Assembly: GCA_902605865.1 (NCBI GenBank)
Contig: CACLEJ010000007.1
Span: 1 to 50,690, forward strand
Direction: 5' to 3'
Source of the DNA: an uncultured Pelagibacteraceae bacterium
GTDB lineage: Bacteria; Pseudomonadota; Alphaproteobacteria; Pelagibacterales; Pelagibacteraceae
Length of the DNA: 50,690 bases
The stretch's first letter is position 1. Each line of letters opens with the position of its first letter. Of this stretch, positions 39,149 through 47,743 are shown piece after piece. Under the pieces are notes generated by a model. That model was not told where the DNA came from, searched no databases, and saw only the letters and a program-made list of their open reading frames with translations. A program made the translations under genes and the position numbers.

Positions 39149-40314
39149 GATACTTTTTTTACTTCAGTATCTAAATCATCTTTAAAATTAGGCATTACTT
39201 TTTCAGTGAATAACTTAATACTTTTCATACAGTCTTCATGTTTAACACCTGGAAAGTTAGACCAAACTTGAAGATTTTGAAGATTAAGCTCTGATTGAAG
39301 TTCTTTAATCTTATCTGTTACATATTCAGGAGTACCAAATAACATATTTCGCTTATGTAAAAACTCGTAATTAAGAAGATCTAATTTACCCTTTGTTTCT
39401 GGAAGCTCTTCACCAGGATCCATGTGATTACCAAGACCTCTCCAATGACAAACCCATTTCATATAATTTACCATATGTTGGCCTGCTTTTTCTTTGGCCT
39501 CCTCCATAGTGTCAGCGACAAACATATCTCTGACGAGAGTAACGCCTTCACCTAAAGGGACATTTTTTTTAGTAACTTCAGATCTTTTATTTTTGTAAGC
39601 TTCAAATCTTATTTTCAATGCTTTAACTGTAGGTATCCACATAATTACATTTATATTATTTTCTGCTGCCCACTCTATAGATCTTATACCATCAACAACT
39701 TGATGTATTGGAGGGTGTGGATTTTGATAAGGCTTTGGAAGAACACTAATTTTTTTCATAGTGCTATCTGCCATATTCATAAATTCTTCACTTGGAGGGC
39801 TCATGTCATGCTGCCAAACATAATTTGGTGATGGGTAAGTATAAAATTCTCCATCATGATTAAAAAATTTCTCTGACCACGCTTTTTTCAAAATTTCTAA
39901 TGTTTCAGCAAATAATCTAAAATTTTTTGCCTGATCTTTTAAATCTGCTTCTTTGTTTAAATTAATTGCCTCTCTCCCATAAACTCCTCTTGCAACACCA
40001 ACTTCTACTCTTCCCTTTGAAAGTTGATCAAGTGTAGCAATATCTTCTGCTAATCTAATTGGGTTATGAAAAGTTATTACATTTGCTGCTTGTCCTATTC
40101 TTATGTTTTTTGTTCTTGCTGCAGCATCTGCTCCTAGCATTAAAGGATTAGTACATGACTCCATTCCCTCATGGTTAAAATGATGTTCAGTAAACCAAAT
40201 TGAATTCCAATAGTTTTGATCACAATATTCAGTGATCTGTTTAGTTTCATCTAATAATTTGTGATATGGTTTGTGTGTCCAATTTGTAGTATTACAAAAA
40301 TAACCAAACTTCAT
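39145..40314 (-). CDS. LLM-class flavin-dependent monooxygenase (luciferase-like)
   Basis: The 389-residue TIM-barrel enzyme of the bacterial luciferase superfamily, which uses reduced FMN and O2, has NSIWFTEHHFNHEGMESCTNPLML (about residues 38-61), IRIGQAANVITFHNPIRLAEDIATLDQLSKGRVEVGVARG (about 92-131) and the C-terminal FGTPEYVTDKIKEL. First gene of the leftward operon, with the strongest ribosome site in the region (AAGGAGG, 40320-40326). A flavin reductase gene is not in the window. Substrate unknown. A second, shorter family member lies at 48.7 kb. Confidence 0.9.
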   Translation of the reverse strand: MKFGYFCNTTNWTHKPYHKLLDETKQITEYCDQNYWNSIWFTEHHFNHEGMESCTNPLMLGADAAARTKNIRIGQAANVITFHNPIRLAEDIATLDQLSKGRVEVGVARGVYGREAINLNKEADLKDQAKNFRLFAETLEILKKAWSEKFFNHDGEFYTYPSPNYVWQHDMSPPSEEFMNMADSTMKKISVLPKPYQNPHPPIHQVVDGIRSIEWAAENNINVIMWIPTVKALKIRFEAYKNKRSEVTKKNVPLGEGVTLVRDMFVADTMEEAKEKAGQHMVNYMKWVCHWRGLGNHMDPGEELPETKGKLDLLNYEFLHKRNMLFGTPEYVTDKIKELQSELNLQNLQVWSNFPGVKHEDCMKSIKLFTEKVMPNFKDDLDTEVKKVS

Positions 40315-40415
40315 TAAAGCCTCCTTTAAAAATTAATTTAAAGACGACCGATCCCACTTTCGTATATGAAATTACGACGAGTTATGTATCGCTTTATAGG
40401 ATTATATTATTATTC
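40315..40415 (-). promoter_or_regulatory. Leader of the monooxygenase operon with strong ribosome site
   Basis: A 101-base gap separates the 2OG-oxygenase gene (stop at 40416) from the monooxygenase ATG (40314). On the minus strand it holds a near-perfect Shine-Dalgarno AAGGAGG at 40326-40320, 5 bases from ATG, preceded by an AT-rich leader. A TATACG element could be a -10, but no convincing -35 was found. It is the largest gap on this strand between 32 and 47 kb, so it is the likeliest site of the operon promoter. Confidence 0.4.
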
Positions 40416-41387
40416 TTACCTTTGATATTCAACGAATTTTTTAAGGGATTTATTAAGAAATTTATCGTATCTGAGACCGCTATTAGTTAGTTTTTTCTTA
40501 TTTAAAAATGAAAGATTCATTTTAAAGTCATATGAGGGTTCAAAAAAGAAAGGAACTGAGAGCCTTTTTTGCTTGTTCCATAATACCCTATGATTAGTTG
40601 CTTTAAATCTTCCCTTACTTAAATATTCAAGCGCTCTTCCAGTATTTACAACTAAAGCATTTTTATTAAAGGGAACATCGTACCATTTTTTTGTTTTACG
40701 GTTTTGTACTTGTAAACCACCCTTTTTATTTTGGTAAAGTACTGTGAAAATACCACTATCTACATGTGTTTCACATCCAAGAGCAACCCCATCTTGTTTA
40801 GAAATTTCAACAGGTCTTGTTTGATTAGGATAATAATTAAAACGTAATGTACTTAAAGTTTTTAATCTTGAAAATGCTTTTTTTGATATATCAGTATCCT
40901 TATTATAGATTTTAATTATACTTTTAAAAAGAATTTCACTTAAATTAAATATATCATCATAATAATCAGATAATTTAGAAATATTATTTGCGGTAAATGA
41001 TTGCTTAATATTTAAATATTCTATGTACTGATTTTTTACTCTTTTTGAATATTTCTTAGTTACTTTTAAATCTCCCAAATCTAGTCCTTCTTTACCATTT
41101 ACGTCATTAGGAAAGTAACCTCTATAAACATTTTTATTTTTTTTATTCCATTTTTTTGGAGCTAATTTAAGTTTATTTTTTATATTTAGTTTGAAAAAAT
41201 TTTCTCCAACCTTGCAAATTTTATTTATATTTTTTAATTTTATACCATGACCTGTAATTTGAAAGAAACCAACATCTAAACAAGCTTTCTGAATTTCTTT
41301 AACTATTTTAAGGGTAGGTTTTGTATCAAAACCTTTTTCAAGAATAGAAGAAATATTTATTGTTGGAATATAGTTTTTTTTTATCAT
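40416..41387 (-). CDS. Isopenicillin-N-synthase-like 2-oxoglutarate/Fe(II) oxygenase
   Basis: The 323-residue oxygenase of the IPNS/DIOX_N-2OG-FeII family has an N-terminal domain (VGFFQITGHGI, about residues 39-49), iron ligands H208-x-D210 and H266, and the 2-oxoglutarate-binding R275-L-S277. It is very Lys/Asn-rich, in keeping with the base composition. Related proteins hydroxylate or desaturate amino acids, nucleobases and small organics; the substrate is unknown. It overlaps the DMT transporter gene by 4 bases and ends the leftward eight-gene... set of tightly packed genes that begins at 46826. Confidence 0.88.
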   Translation of the reverse strand: MIKKNYIPTINISSILEKGFDTKPTLKIVKEIQKACLDVGFFQITGHGIKLKNINKICKVGENFFKLNIKNKLKLAPKKWNKKNKNVYRGYFPNDVNGKEGLDLGDLKVTKKYSKRVKNQYIEYLNIKQSFTANNISKLSDYYDDIFNLSEILFKSIIKIYNKDTDISKKAFSRLKTLSTLRFNYYPNQTRPVEISKQDGVALGCETHVDSGIFTVLYQNKKGGLQVQNRKTKKWYDVPFNKNALVVNTGRALEYLSKGRFKATNHRVLWNKQKRLSVPFFFEPSYDFKMNLSFLNKKKLTNSGLRYDKFLNKSLKKFVEYQR

Positions 41388-42331
41388 CTATTAGGTGTAT
41401 CTGATGCAATCATTTGGCCTCGAATTTTTTCTCTAAAATAAATATATACACCTGCGCCAATAATTATTGCGGCTCCAAGAAAAGTTCTAGGTACTGGTAT
41501 AGTTTCAAATAATATGTAACCAGCTATCATTGCAAAAACTATGTATGAATATTCAAACAGAGACACCACAGACGGAGAAGCAATACTATATGCTGTAAAA
41601 ACACAAAAAAAAGATATTGATGCAACAATACCCATTACAAAAACGTAAGGCCAAGAAACAGCTGGATTTACAAACCATTCTCTAAAAATAAACTGCATTG
41701 TAGGATCGGAAAAACTATTAAACTTTCCATCACCACTTATTAAAAATATTATAACACTCGCAATTACTGCAAAAATATAAAGTAAAGTTAATTGAGTATA
41801 AATATTATCTTTTTCAGATGTATATTTTGTAATTGTCATAGAGCATGCATAGCAAAGTGAGCATGCAACTGGCGCCAATTTAAAAAAGTTAAAGTCCTCT
41901 AAAGTTGGATTTAGCACAACTAAAACACCAATAAATCCTACGGTTATTGCACTCCATCTTCTAATTCCAATTTGTTCTTTTAAAAATACTTTAGCAAATA
42001 TTGACATGAAAAAAGGACATGAAAAGAATAATGCGCTGACCATAGCTAAAGACATAAATGTAAGTGAAATGTAAAAGAAACTAAAACCAAAGAAAAAACA
42101 AATTACTCTTAATAAAGTTAAAAAAGGATAATGTGTTTTTAATGTAAATTTTTTCTTTGTTATTAAGAATATAGATATAAGAACTGTAGCTTGAACAATA
42201 GTTCTACCAAGATATAACTCAAACAAAGCAATTTCTTCAAATATATATTTTATAAGAGAGTCTTGAATTGAAAAAAAAGCCATCCCTATCATAATAAATA
42301 GGATGCCTTTAGTATTATTATTTGCTTCCAT
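41384..42331 (-). CDS. DMT-superfamily (EamA) transporter
   Basis: The 315-residue, ten-helix permease begins GILFIMIGMAFFSIQDSLIKYIFE, the typical first-helix region of the RarD/YddG-like DMT group, and contains the paired EamA repeats (about 8-140 and 150-295). Packed 3 bases after the GMC oxidoreductase gene. This is the third EamA/DMT gene of the window. Direction of transport and substrate are unknown. Confidence 0.9.
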   Translation of the reverse strand: MEANNNTKGILFIMIGMAFFSIQDSLIKYIFEEIALFELYLGRTIVQATVLISIFLITKKKFTLKTHYPFLTLLRVICFFFGFSFFYISLTFMSLAMVSALFFSCPFFMSIFAKVFLKEQIGIRRWSAITVGFIGVLVVLNPTLEDFNFFKLAPVACSLCYACSMTITKYTSEKDNIYTQLTLLYIFAVIASVIIFLISGDGKFNSFSDPTMQFIFREWFVNPAVSWPYVFVMGIVASISFFCVFTAYSIASPSVVSLFEYSYIVFAMIAGYILFETIPVPRTFLGAAIIIGAGVYIYFREKIRGQMIASDTPNR

Positions 42332-42334
42332 ATG

Positions 42335-43915
42335 TTAATTCAAAATAAAGTCAGCAGCTCTCTCACCTATCATTAATGTTGGTGCATTTAGATTTCCACT
42401 TGTAATTTCTGGCATCACAGATGCATCGGCTACCCTTATATTCTGAAGACCATGAATTTTTAATTTTTCATCTACTACTGCCATATCATCAATACCCATC
42501 TTTAAAGTGCATGACGGGTGATATGCTGTTTCTGCTTTTGATCTTATATATTCTTCAATTTCCTCATCTAAATTTGCATTATCACCTGGCCCAATTTCTT
42601 TACCAGCAAAAGGTTTCATAGAGTTTTGACATAAAATTTTTCTTGCTACTCGAACACATTTTATTGTTTCTTTAAGATCATAATCATCCTCTAAATAATT
42701 AAATTGTATTTTTGGATAATCATAAGGGTTTGAACTTTTCAAAGTAATTTCCCCTCTACTTTTAGGTTGGTTTAAACTTGCATGTAATTGGTATCCGTGT
42801 CTATCAGGATCTACTAAACCATGGTCTATTACAAATGCTGGGAAAAAATGAAATTGTATATTTGGATATTTTTTATCTGGGGATGATTTACAAAATCCAC
42901 CAGCTTCTAAAAACGAGGTAGAGCAGGGCCCACTTTTGTTTAAGAACCACTGGATACCCACCTTTACCATATTAAATTTATTTACATATGAATATAATGT
43001 ATCTGGAGTTTTACATTCTTGTTGAATATAGGTTTCTAAATGATCTTGTAAATTTTTTCCAACTCCTTTTGAATCATGAATAACTTCAATTCCTTTTTCT
43101 TTAAGATGATTGCTTGGACCAACACCTGATAACATTAATAATTGTGGAGAATTAATTGATCCACCACTTAAAATAATTTCTTTATTTGCGTAAATAGTCT
43201 TCATTTCATTTTTTATTTTAACTTGAATTCCAATAGCTTTTTTGCCATCAAAAATAATCTTTTCTACAAATGACTCAGTAAATACTTTTAAATTTTCCCT
43301 ACTTTTAGCTGGTTTTAAATAATATTTTGAAGCACTTGCTCTCTCTCCTTTGTGAATAGTAACATCGTACATTCCAAAGCCTTCTTGGTCTTCTCCATTC
43401 ATATCACTATTTATTTTATGTCCTGCCTCTTTAGCCGAGTCCAAAAAAGCTTTAAAAAGGGGATTTTTGTTATTTGATTGATTTACAGGCAATATACCTT
43501 TTCCACCTCTATAATTATTTTCTCCACCTGACCATGTCTCAATTTTTTTAAAAAAAGGTAAAACATTTTCGTAAGACCAATTTTTTAACCCAAATGAAGC
43601 CCATCTCTCATAATCATTTTTATTTCCTCTAACATAAACCATTCCATTATGCGCAGAACAACCACCAATCATCTTTCCCCTAGGACAAAATAATTTTCTA
43701 TTGTTTAAGTGTGGCTCAGGTTCAGAATAGTATTTATAATTATATTTTGGGTCATGCATTGCATAAAGTATTGCAAGGGGCATGTTTACTTTCCATATAT
43801 CACTATCTTTACCAGCTTCAAAAATTGCAACCTTATTTTTACTTTGTTCAGTTAGTCTATTAGCGAGAACGCATCCTGCTGTACCTGCTCCAATTATTAA
43901 ATAATCAAATTTCAA
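42335..43915 (-). CDS. GMC-family FAD oxidoreductase (choline dehydrogenase-like)
   Basis: The 526-residue flavoenzyme has FAD-binding DYLIIGAGTAGCVLANRLTE at the N-terminus, the GMC signature GGCSAHNGMVYVRGNKNDYERW (about residues 83-104), GSINSPQLLMLSGVGP (second signature), the catalytic His in AYHPSCTLKMG and the C-terminal SGNLNAPTLMIGERAAD with Asn as the partner residue. It starts at TTG (43915), since no in-frame ATG precedes the FAD motif. In a quaternary-amine locus, choline or another alcohol of that class is a plausible substrate, but this family also oxidises many aliphatic alcohols. Confidence 0.9.
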   Translation of the reverse strand: MKFDYLIIGAGTAGCVLANRLTEQSKNKVAIFEAGKDSDIWKVNMPLAILYAMHDPKYNYKYYSEPEPHLNNRKLFCPRGKMIGGCSAHNGMVYVRGNKNDYERWASFGLKNWSYENVLPFFKKIETWSGGENNYRGGKGILPVNQSNNKNPLFKAFLDSAKEAGHKINSDMNGEDQEGFGMYDVTIHKGERASASKYYLKPAKSRENLKVFTESFVEKIIFDGKKAIGIQVKIKNEMKTIYANKEIILSGGSINSPQLLMLSGVGPSNHLKEKGIEVIHDSKGVGKNLQDHLETYIQQECKTPDTLYSYVNKFNMVKVGIQWFLNKSGPCSTSFLEAGGFCKSSPDKKYPNIQFHFFPAFVIDHGLVDPDRHGYQLHASLNQPKSRGEITLKSSNPYDYPKIQFNYLEDDYDLKETIKCVRVARKILCQNSMKPFAGKEIGPGDNANLDEEIEEYIRSKAETAYHPSCTLKMGIDDMAVVDEKLKIHGLQNIRVADASVMPEITSGNLNAPTLMIGERAADFILN

Positions 43916-43920
43916 GGTAT

Positions 43921-44754
43921 TTATTGTGGGTGGTCACCTTCTATAGCAATTCTATCCATTACTCTTTCATATCCCAATCCTCTACCTGGATAAAAATCTG
44001 CAATTGCAAAGTGAATAACACTTCTATTATCCCATATACAGACTGTATTTTCAGTCCAGCTAAATCTACAGGTTAATTCAAGTCGTGCTTGGTGTTCAAA
44101 TATTTTTTTTAAAATTTCGTCACTTTCTTCTTGTTCAAGTCCAATTATTTTTTTTGTGTATGTCCAATTGACAAATAGAATTTTTTTTCCAGTCTCAGGA
44201 TGTGTTCTTACTATTGGATGTTCATTAGAATATTCATCAAAATTTCTTTTTTCATTTCCCTCCATTTTTTTATATTTTTCAATAAAAAATTCTGCGCCAA
44301 GAGAACTATGGATTGCTTTTTTATCTTTTATCTTTTCTTTTATATCTTCATCTAATGTTTCCCATGCAAGCTCCATGTTTGCAAAGCATGTATCACCACC
44401 AACAGGAGGAATTTTAATTGATTTTAATATTACTGCTTTCGTTGGTTTTTCATTGTAACTAACATCACTATGCCAATTCTCACCCCATTGGTTTTTTTCA
44501 TCTTCTGCTTTAATTATTCTTACTATTTCGGGATGTTTACTTAATCCTTTTACATATGCATGTGTTTCTAATGGTCCAAATTTTTCAGCTAAGGCTATAT
44601 GTTGTTCAGCATTAATTTTTTGGTCTCTAAAGAAAATAACTTTGTGTTCTAATAATAAATTATTAATTTCCTTGATGTTTTGATCAGAGGTATCTTTAAG
44701 ATCTATCCCTGTTATTTCTGCACCTAGTGCTCCTGACAAAAGTTTAATTTCCAT
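43921..44754 (-). CDS. TauD/TfdA-family 2-oxoglutarate/Fe(II) dioxygenase
   Basis: The 277-residue dioxygenase has iron ligands H95-x-D97 (NWHSDVSY) and H248 (NRSVIHFA), with the 2-oxoglutarate-binding Arg in GLGYERVMDR (Arg264 or Arg268), and begins with the family-typical GALGAEITGIDL. Relatives act on taurine, phenoxyacetates, sulfates and trimethylamine-bearing compounds. Full family length. It sits 3 bases from the betainyl-CoA thioesterase-like gene and 5 from the GMC gene, hinting at a substrate feeding the same pathway (inference). Confidence 0.9.
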   Translation of the reverse strand: MEIKLLSGALGAEITGIDLKDTSDQNIKEINNLLLEHKVIFFRDQKINAEQHIALAEKFGPLETHAYVKGLSKHPEIVRIIKAEDEKNQWGENWHSDVSYNEKPTKAVILKSIKIPPVGGDTCFANMELAWETLDEDIKEKIKDKKAIHSSLGAEFFIEKYKKMEGNEKRNFDEYSNEHPIVRTHPETGKKILFVNWTYTKKIIGLEQEESDEILKKIFEHQARLELTCRFSWTENTVCIWDNRSVIHFAIADFYPGRGLGYERVMDRIAIEGDHPQ

Positions 44755-44757
44755 AAC

Positions 44758-45225
44758 TTATTTTTTTAGCTTACCAGAAAACACTAAATTTTCTGAGTTA
44801 AAAGAAACCTTATTTTTATTTATAAAGTCATCCATTATTTGGATTTTATCTTGTTCAAATTCTGTGACCTTTCTTTTATCCAGATCAATATAAAGCGACA
44901 GGCTTTCAATAGTTGCAGCAAGCTTTTTTGACTTCTTTTCATACATTTCGCATTTTAAATGTAATCTTTTTTTATCATGATCAAAGAAGGTGCAATAAAC
45001 ATCTACTTCATCATTTTCTTTCACTTCATTGTCATAGGTAGTTCTCGTATCTACAACCATAGTACTTCTTTTATTAATTTGTGCATTTGAACCACCCATG
45101 TGAAACTTATTAAGCATTGTTTCCCATGCTTGATCAAAAATTAGAACATAGTATGCCATATTCATATGTTCATTGTAGTCGGTCCATTCCTTAATAACTT
45201 TTCTAGTGGCAAGATGAAATGACAT
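44758..45225 (-). CDS. Hot-dog thioesterase, probable betainyl-CoA thioesterase (CdhB-like)
   Basis: The 155-residue hot-dog domain has WTDYNEHMNMAYYVLIFDQAWETML, which matches in layout the WIDYNGHLRDAFYLLIF stretch of the Pseudomonas betainyl-CoA thioesterase of carnitine degradation as I recall it, followed by HDKKRLHLKCEMYEK. The predicted reaction is betainyl-CoA to glycine betaine plus CoA. Supporting context: the dehydrocarnitine cleavage enzyme and L-carnitine dehydrogenase homologues lie 1.6-2.5 kb away on the opposite strand. If context is ignored, it is a 4HBT-type acyl-CoA thioesterase. Confidence 0.82.
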   Translation of the reverse strand: MSFHLATRKVIKEWTDYNEHMNMAYYVLIFDQAWETMLNKFHMGGSNAQINKRSTMVVDTRTTYDNEVKENDEVDVYCTFFDHDKKRLHLKCEMYEKKSKKLAATIESLSLYIDLDKRKVTEFEQDKIQIMDDFINKNKVSFNSENLVFSGKLKK

Positions 45226-45233
45226 AATTTAAT

Positions 45234-46094
45234 TTAAACTTTATTTATTTTATCTGCTATCAATATTTTCCTTTTCATTTCTCGAAGGACAGGCTTTTCT
45301 ATAAGTTTACCGTCTATGACTACTAGACCTGTATTTGAATTATTAAATTCTTCTAAAATTTTTTTAGCCTTGATAATTTCATCTTGAGGTGGTGTAAATA
45401 CTTCATTTAAAATTTTAATTTGTTTTGGATGAATGGAACCTTTTCCAGTAAAGCCTAAGTTTCTTACTTGTTCAGCCTCTTTCCTCATTCCTTCCATATT
45501 CTCTAAGTCTAAATAAGGTACATCAATTACATCTACACCAACACTTGCACCTGCATGAACTAATTTAGATCTCGCATGGACAAGATTTTCCCATTTATTT
45601 TCAACTCTAAGCTCAGCTGCCATATCAACTCCACCAAAATATAAAGCAACTATTCTTTTACTGGCATGAGCAATATTATAAATATTTTCTAAAGCCTCAT
45701 TTGTTTCCATTATTACATGAAGATCCGTATCTAAATTACAGTCTGTTAAAAGATCATCTATAAACGTTATTTCATCTGGAGTTTTAACCTTTGGTAACAT
45801 GATAGCCTTTAGATTTATTTTGCTAGATATGAAAGCTTCTAAATCTAAAAGACCAAACTTTGTTCTTTGATTATTTAATCTGACAACTAACTCTACATCA
45901 TTTTTTACTTCGAGAGTCTTTAGAGCCTCTATAGTATTTTTTCTAGCTTCTGCTTTATCATTGATTGCTATCCCATCCTCTAATTCAATACAAACCATGT
46001 CTGCACCTGATGCAATTGCTTTAGGAAACATTTCTGGATGAAGTCCAGGTGTAAAAATAAAACTTCGTCTTACTTTTAATTTGTTCAAGTCCAT
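45234..46094 (-). CDS. CoA-ester lyase (CitE / HpcH-HpaI aldolase family)
   Basis: The 286-residue TIM-barrel lyase has RRSFIFTPGLHPEMFPKAIASGADMVCIELEDGI (metal-site Glu/Asp, about residues 36-40), VMLPKV-like AIMLPKVKTPDEI, an IMETNEAL helix and the conserved IHPKQI near residue 224. Family members cleave malyl-CoA, citramalyl-CoA or similar esters, or add acetyl-CoA to glyoxylate. Directly abuts the class II aldolase gene (no gap) and precedes the thioesterase gene by 8 bases. Its substrate in a carnitine-type locus is unclear; the acetoacetate or acetyl-CoA branch is one possibility. Confidence 0.87.
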   Translation of the reverse strand: MDLNKLKVRRSFIFTPGLHPEMFPKAIASGADMVCIELEDGIAINDKAEARKNTIEALKTLEVKNDVELVVRLNNQRTKFGLLDLEAFISSKINLKAIMLPKVKTPDEITFIDDLLTDCNLDTDLHVIMETNEALENIYNIAHASKRIVALYFGGVDMAAELRVENKWENLVHARSKLVHAGASVGVDVIDVPYLDLENMEGMRKEAEQVRNLGFTGKGSIHPKQIKILNEVFTPPQDEIIKAKKILEEFNNSNTGLVVIDGKLIEKPVLREMKRKILIADKINKV

Positions 46095-46826
46095 TTAATT
46101 TTTGTAATCAGGTTCTTCTTTATCTAAAATTAATCTTATTTGAGATAGGAATAGATTTGCAAAATCAGTTGGAAAGTTTGCATGTTCTTCTGCAGTTTTC
46201 TCTGCAACTTCATGGCTGACCACATTAAGTTCTTGGTTTGTTGAAAGGGCTGTAAGATATGTTTGTGCCGCTCTTTCAAAATAATAAAGTGAATTAAAAC
46301 CTTCAGCCACAGTTTCTCCTGTTGTTAAAATTCCATGATTTGCGAGTAACATGTGCTGTTTATTCCCAAGAGAATTCGCCATTTTAATGGATTCGTCCTC
46401 TAGTCCTAAACCTCCAAATTCATTGTAAGTAGATACTCTATTGTAAAACATCATCGTATTTTGATCGATTGGTTTCAAGACAGGGTCTTTTAGCGTAGAA
46501 AGAGCAGTTGCATATTTAGAATGAACATGAAAAATACATCTTGCGTGTGGAGCTTTTTCATGAATTGCACCATGGATATACAAAGCTGTTGGATCAATAA
46601 TGTCTGGCTTATTCTTCAACTCATCTTTATTTTCTTTAGTTACTAAGATCAAATCACTAGCCTTCATTCTACTAAAATGAATACCTGCTTTATTGCAGTA
46701 AAAATCAGATGTACCAGGTATGCATGCACTAAAATGGTTTGCAACTCCCTCATGCATATTAAGTCTAGCCGTCCATCTAAAAGTTGCAGCTAAATCCTTC
46801 TGTAATTCTGATATTTCCATTTGCAT
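46095..46826 (-). CDS. Class II aldolase/adducin-family protein
   Basis: The 243-residue protein carries the zinc ligands of the class II aldolase family: H-V-H in ARCIFHVHSKYATALS and the later His in LLANHGILTTGE. Start region is MQMEISELQKDLAATFRWTARLNMHEGVANHFSACIPG. Fuculose- and ribulose-phosphate aldolases share this fold, but many members, including this sugar-unlinked one, act on other substrates or decarboxylate oxo acids. First gene of the leftward set; an alternative ATG lies two codons in. Divergent from the BKACE gene. Confidence 0.88.
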   Translation of the reverse strand: MQMEISELQKDLAATFRWTARLNMHEGVANHFSACIPGTSDFYCNKAGIHFSRMKASDLILVTKENKDELKNKPDIIDPTALYIHGAIHEKAPHARCIFHVHSKYATALSTLKDPVLKPIDQNTMMFYNRVSTYNEFGGLGLEDESIKMANSLGNKQHMLLANHGILTTGETVAEGFNSLYYFERAAQTYLTALSTNQELNVVSHEVAEKTAEEHANFPTDFANLFLSQIRLILDKEEPDYKN

Positions 46827-46855
46827 GATTTTAAAATATAGTTGAAAAATAAATT
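46827..46855. promoter_or_regulatory. 29-base divergent intergenic region with overlapping -10-like elements
   Basis: Between divergent starts at 46826 (minus) and 46856 (plus) only 29 bases remain. TATAGT (46837-46842, plus) and TATATT (46840-46835, minus) overlap, each close to the opposite gene, so any -35 elements lie inside coding sequence. Either start point would give an mRNA leader of only a few bases; no ribosome site is visible on either side, suggesting leaderless translation. Inference from pattern. Confidence 0.4.
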
Positions 46856-47743
46856 ATGAACAACAACGTTTTTGTATCATGTGCTGTAACAGGGTCAGGC
46901 GATACTGCAAGCAAACACCCTGACTTACCAAAAACTCCAGAACAAATAGCTAAATCAGCAATAGAGGCAGCAAAAGCTGGAGCAGCAATTGCACATATTC
47001 ATGTTAGAGAAGAAGATGGAACACCAAGTAGAAGGTTGGAATTATATAAAGAAGTAGTTGATAGAATTAGATCAAGTGAAACCGATGTAATTTTAAATTT
47101 AACTACTGGGATGGGTGGAGATTTGGACATAGGACAAGGAAAAAACCCACTAGATTTTGGCCCTATGACAGACATGGCAAATGTTATGGAAAGAATAGCT
47201 AATGCAGAACAATTTTTACCAGAAATTTGTACATTAGATGCTGGAACATTAAACTTTGGTGATGGTTCAGTCATTACAGTTAATACTCCTAATGATTTAA
47301 GAAAAGCTGCAAAAAAATTACAGGAAATTAAAGTTAAACCAGAGATAGAGGCATTTGATTTGGGAAATATGTGGTTTGGCTCTCAATTATATAAAGAAGG
47401 TTTGTTAGATGATCCTCCAATGTTTCAAATGTGTTTAGGTATTCCTTGGGGAGCTCCAGCTACTCCGTTAGCAATGCAAGCAATGAAAGATATAATGCCA
47501 GAACAAGGAGTGTGGTCAGGCTTTGCAATATCAAAAAATGAAATGCCTTTTGTAGCACAAACAGTTGTTATGGGAGGAAACCCAAGAGTTGGTTTAGAAG
47601 ATAATTTGTATATATCAAAAGGTAAGCTTGCAACCAATGCTCAGTTAGTTGAAAAAGCCATCAGAATTGTAACAGATCTTGGTGCATCAATAATGACCGC
47701 AGAAGAAACAAGGAAAAAATTAAAGCTTGTTAAACACAGGTAA
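46856..47743 (+). CDS. BKACE-family beta-keto acid cleavage enzyme, probable dehydrocarnitine cleavage enzyme
   Basis: DUF849/BKACE enzymes cleave a beta-keto acid with acetyl-CoA, giving acetoacetate plus a new acyl-CoA. The 295 residues show the family layout: VSCAVTGSGDTASKHPDLPKTPEQIA, AHIHVREEDG (metal-binding H-x-H, about residues 46-48), NLTTGMGGDLDIG, EICTLDAGTLNFGDG, CLGIPWGAPATPLAMQAM and GNPRVGLEDNLYI. This matches the Pseudomonas dehydrocarnitine cleavage protein as I recall it. Predicted reaction: 3-dehydrocarnitine plus acetyl-CoA to betainyl-CoA plus acetoacetate. One-base overlap with the carnitine dehydrogenase-like gene supports this. Confidence 0.88.
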   Translation: MNNNVFVSCAVTGSGDTASKHPDLPKTPEQIAKSAIEAAKAGAAIAHIHVREEDGTPSRRLELYKEVVDRIRSSETDVILNLTTGMGGDLDIGQGKNPLDFGPMTDMANVMERIANAEQFLPEICTLDAGTLNFGDGSVITVNTPNDLRKAAKKLQEIKVKPEIEAFDLGNMWFGSQLYKEGLLDDPPMFQMCLGIPWGAPATPLAMQAMKDIMPEQGVWSGFAISKNEMPFVAQTVVMGGNPRVGLEDNLYISKGKLATNAQLVEKAIRIVTDLGASIMTAEETRKKLKLVKHR

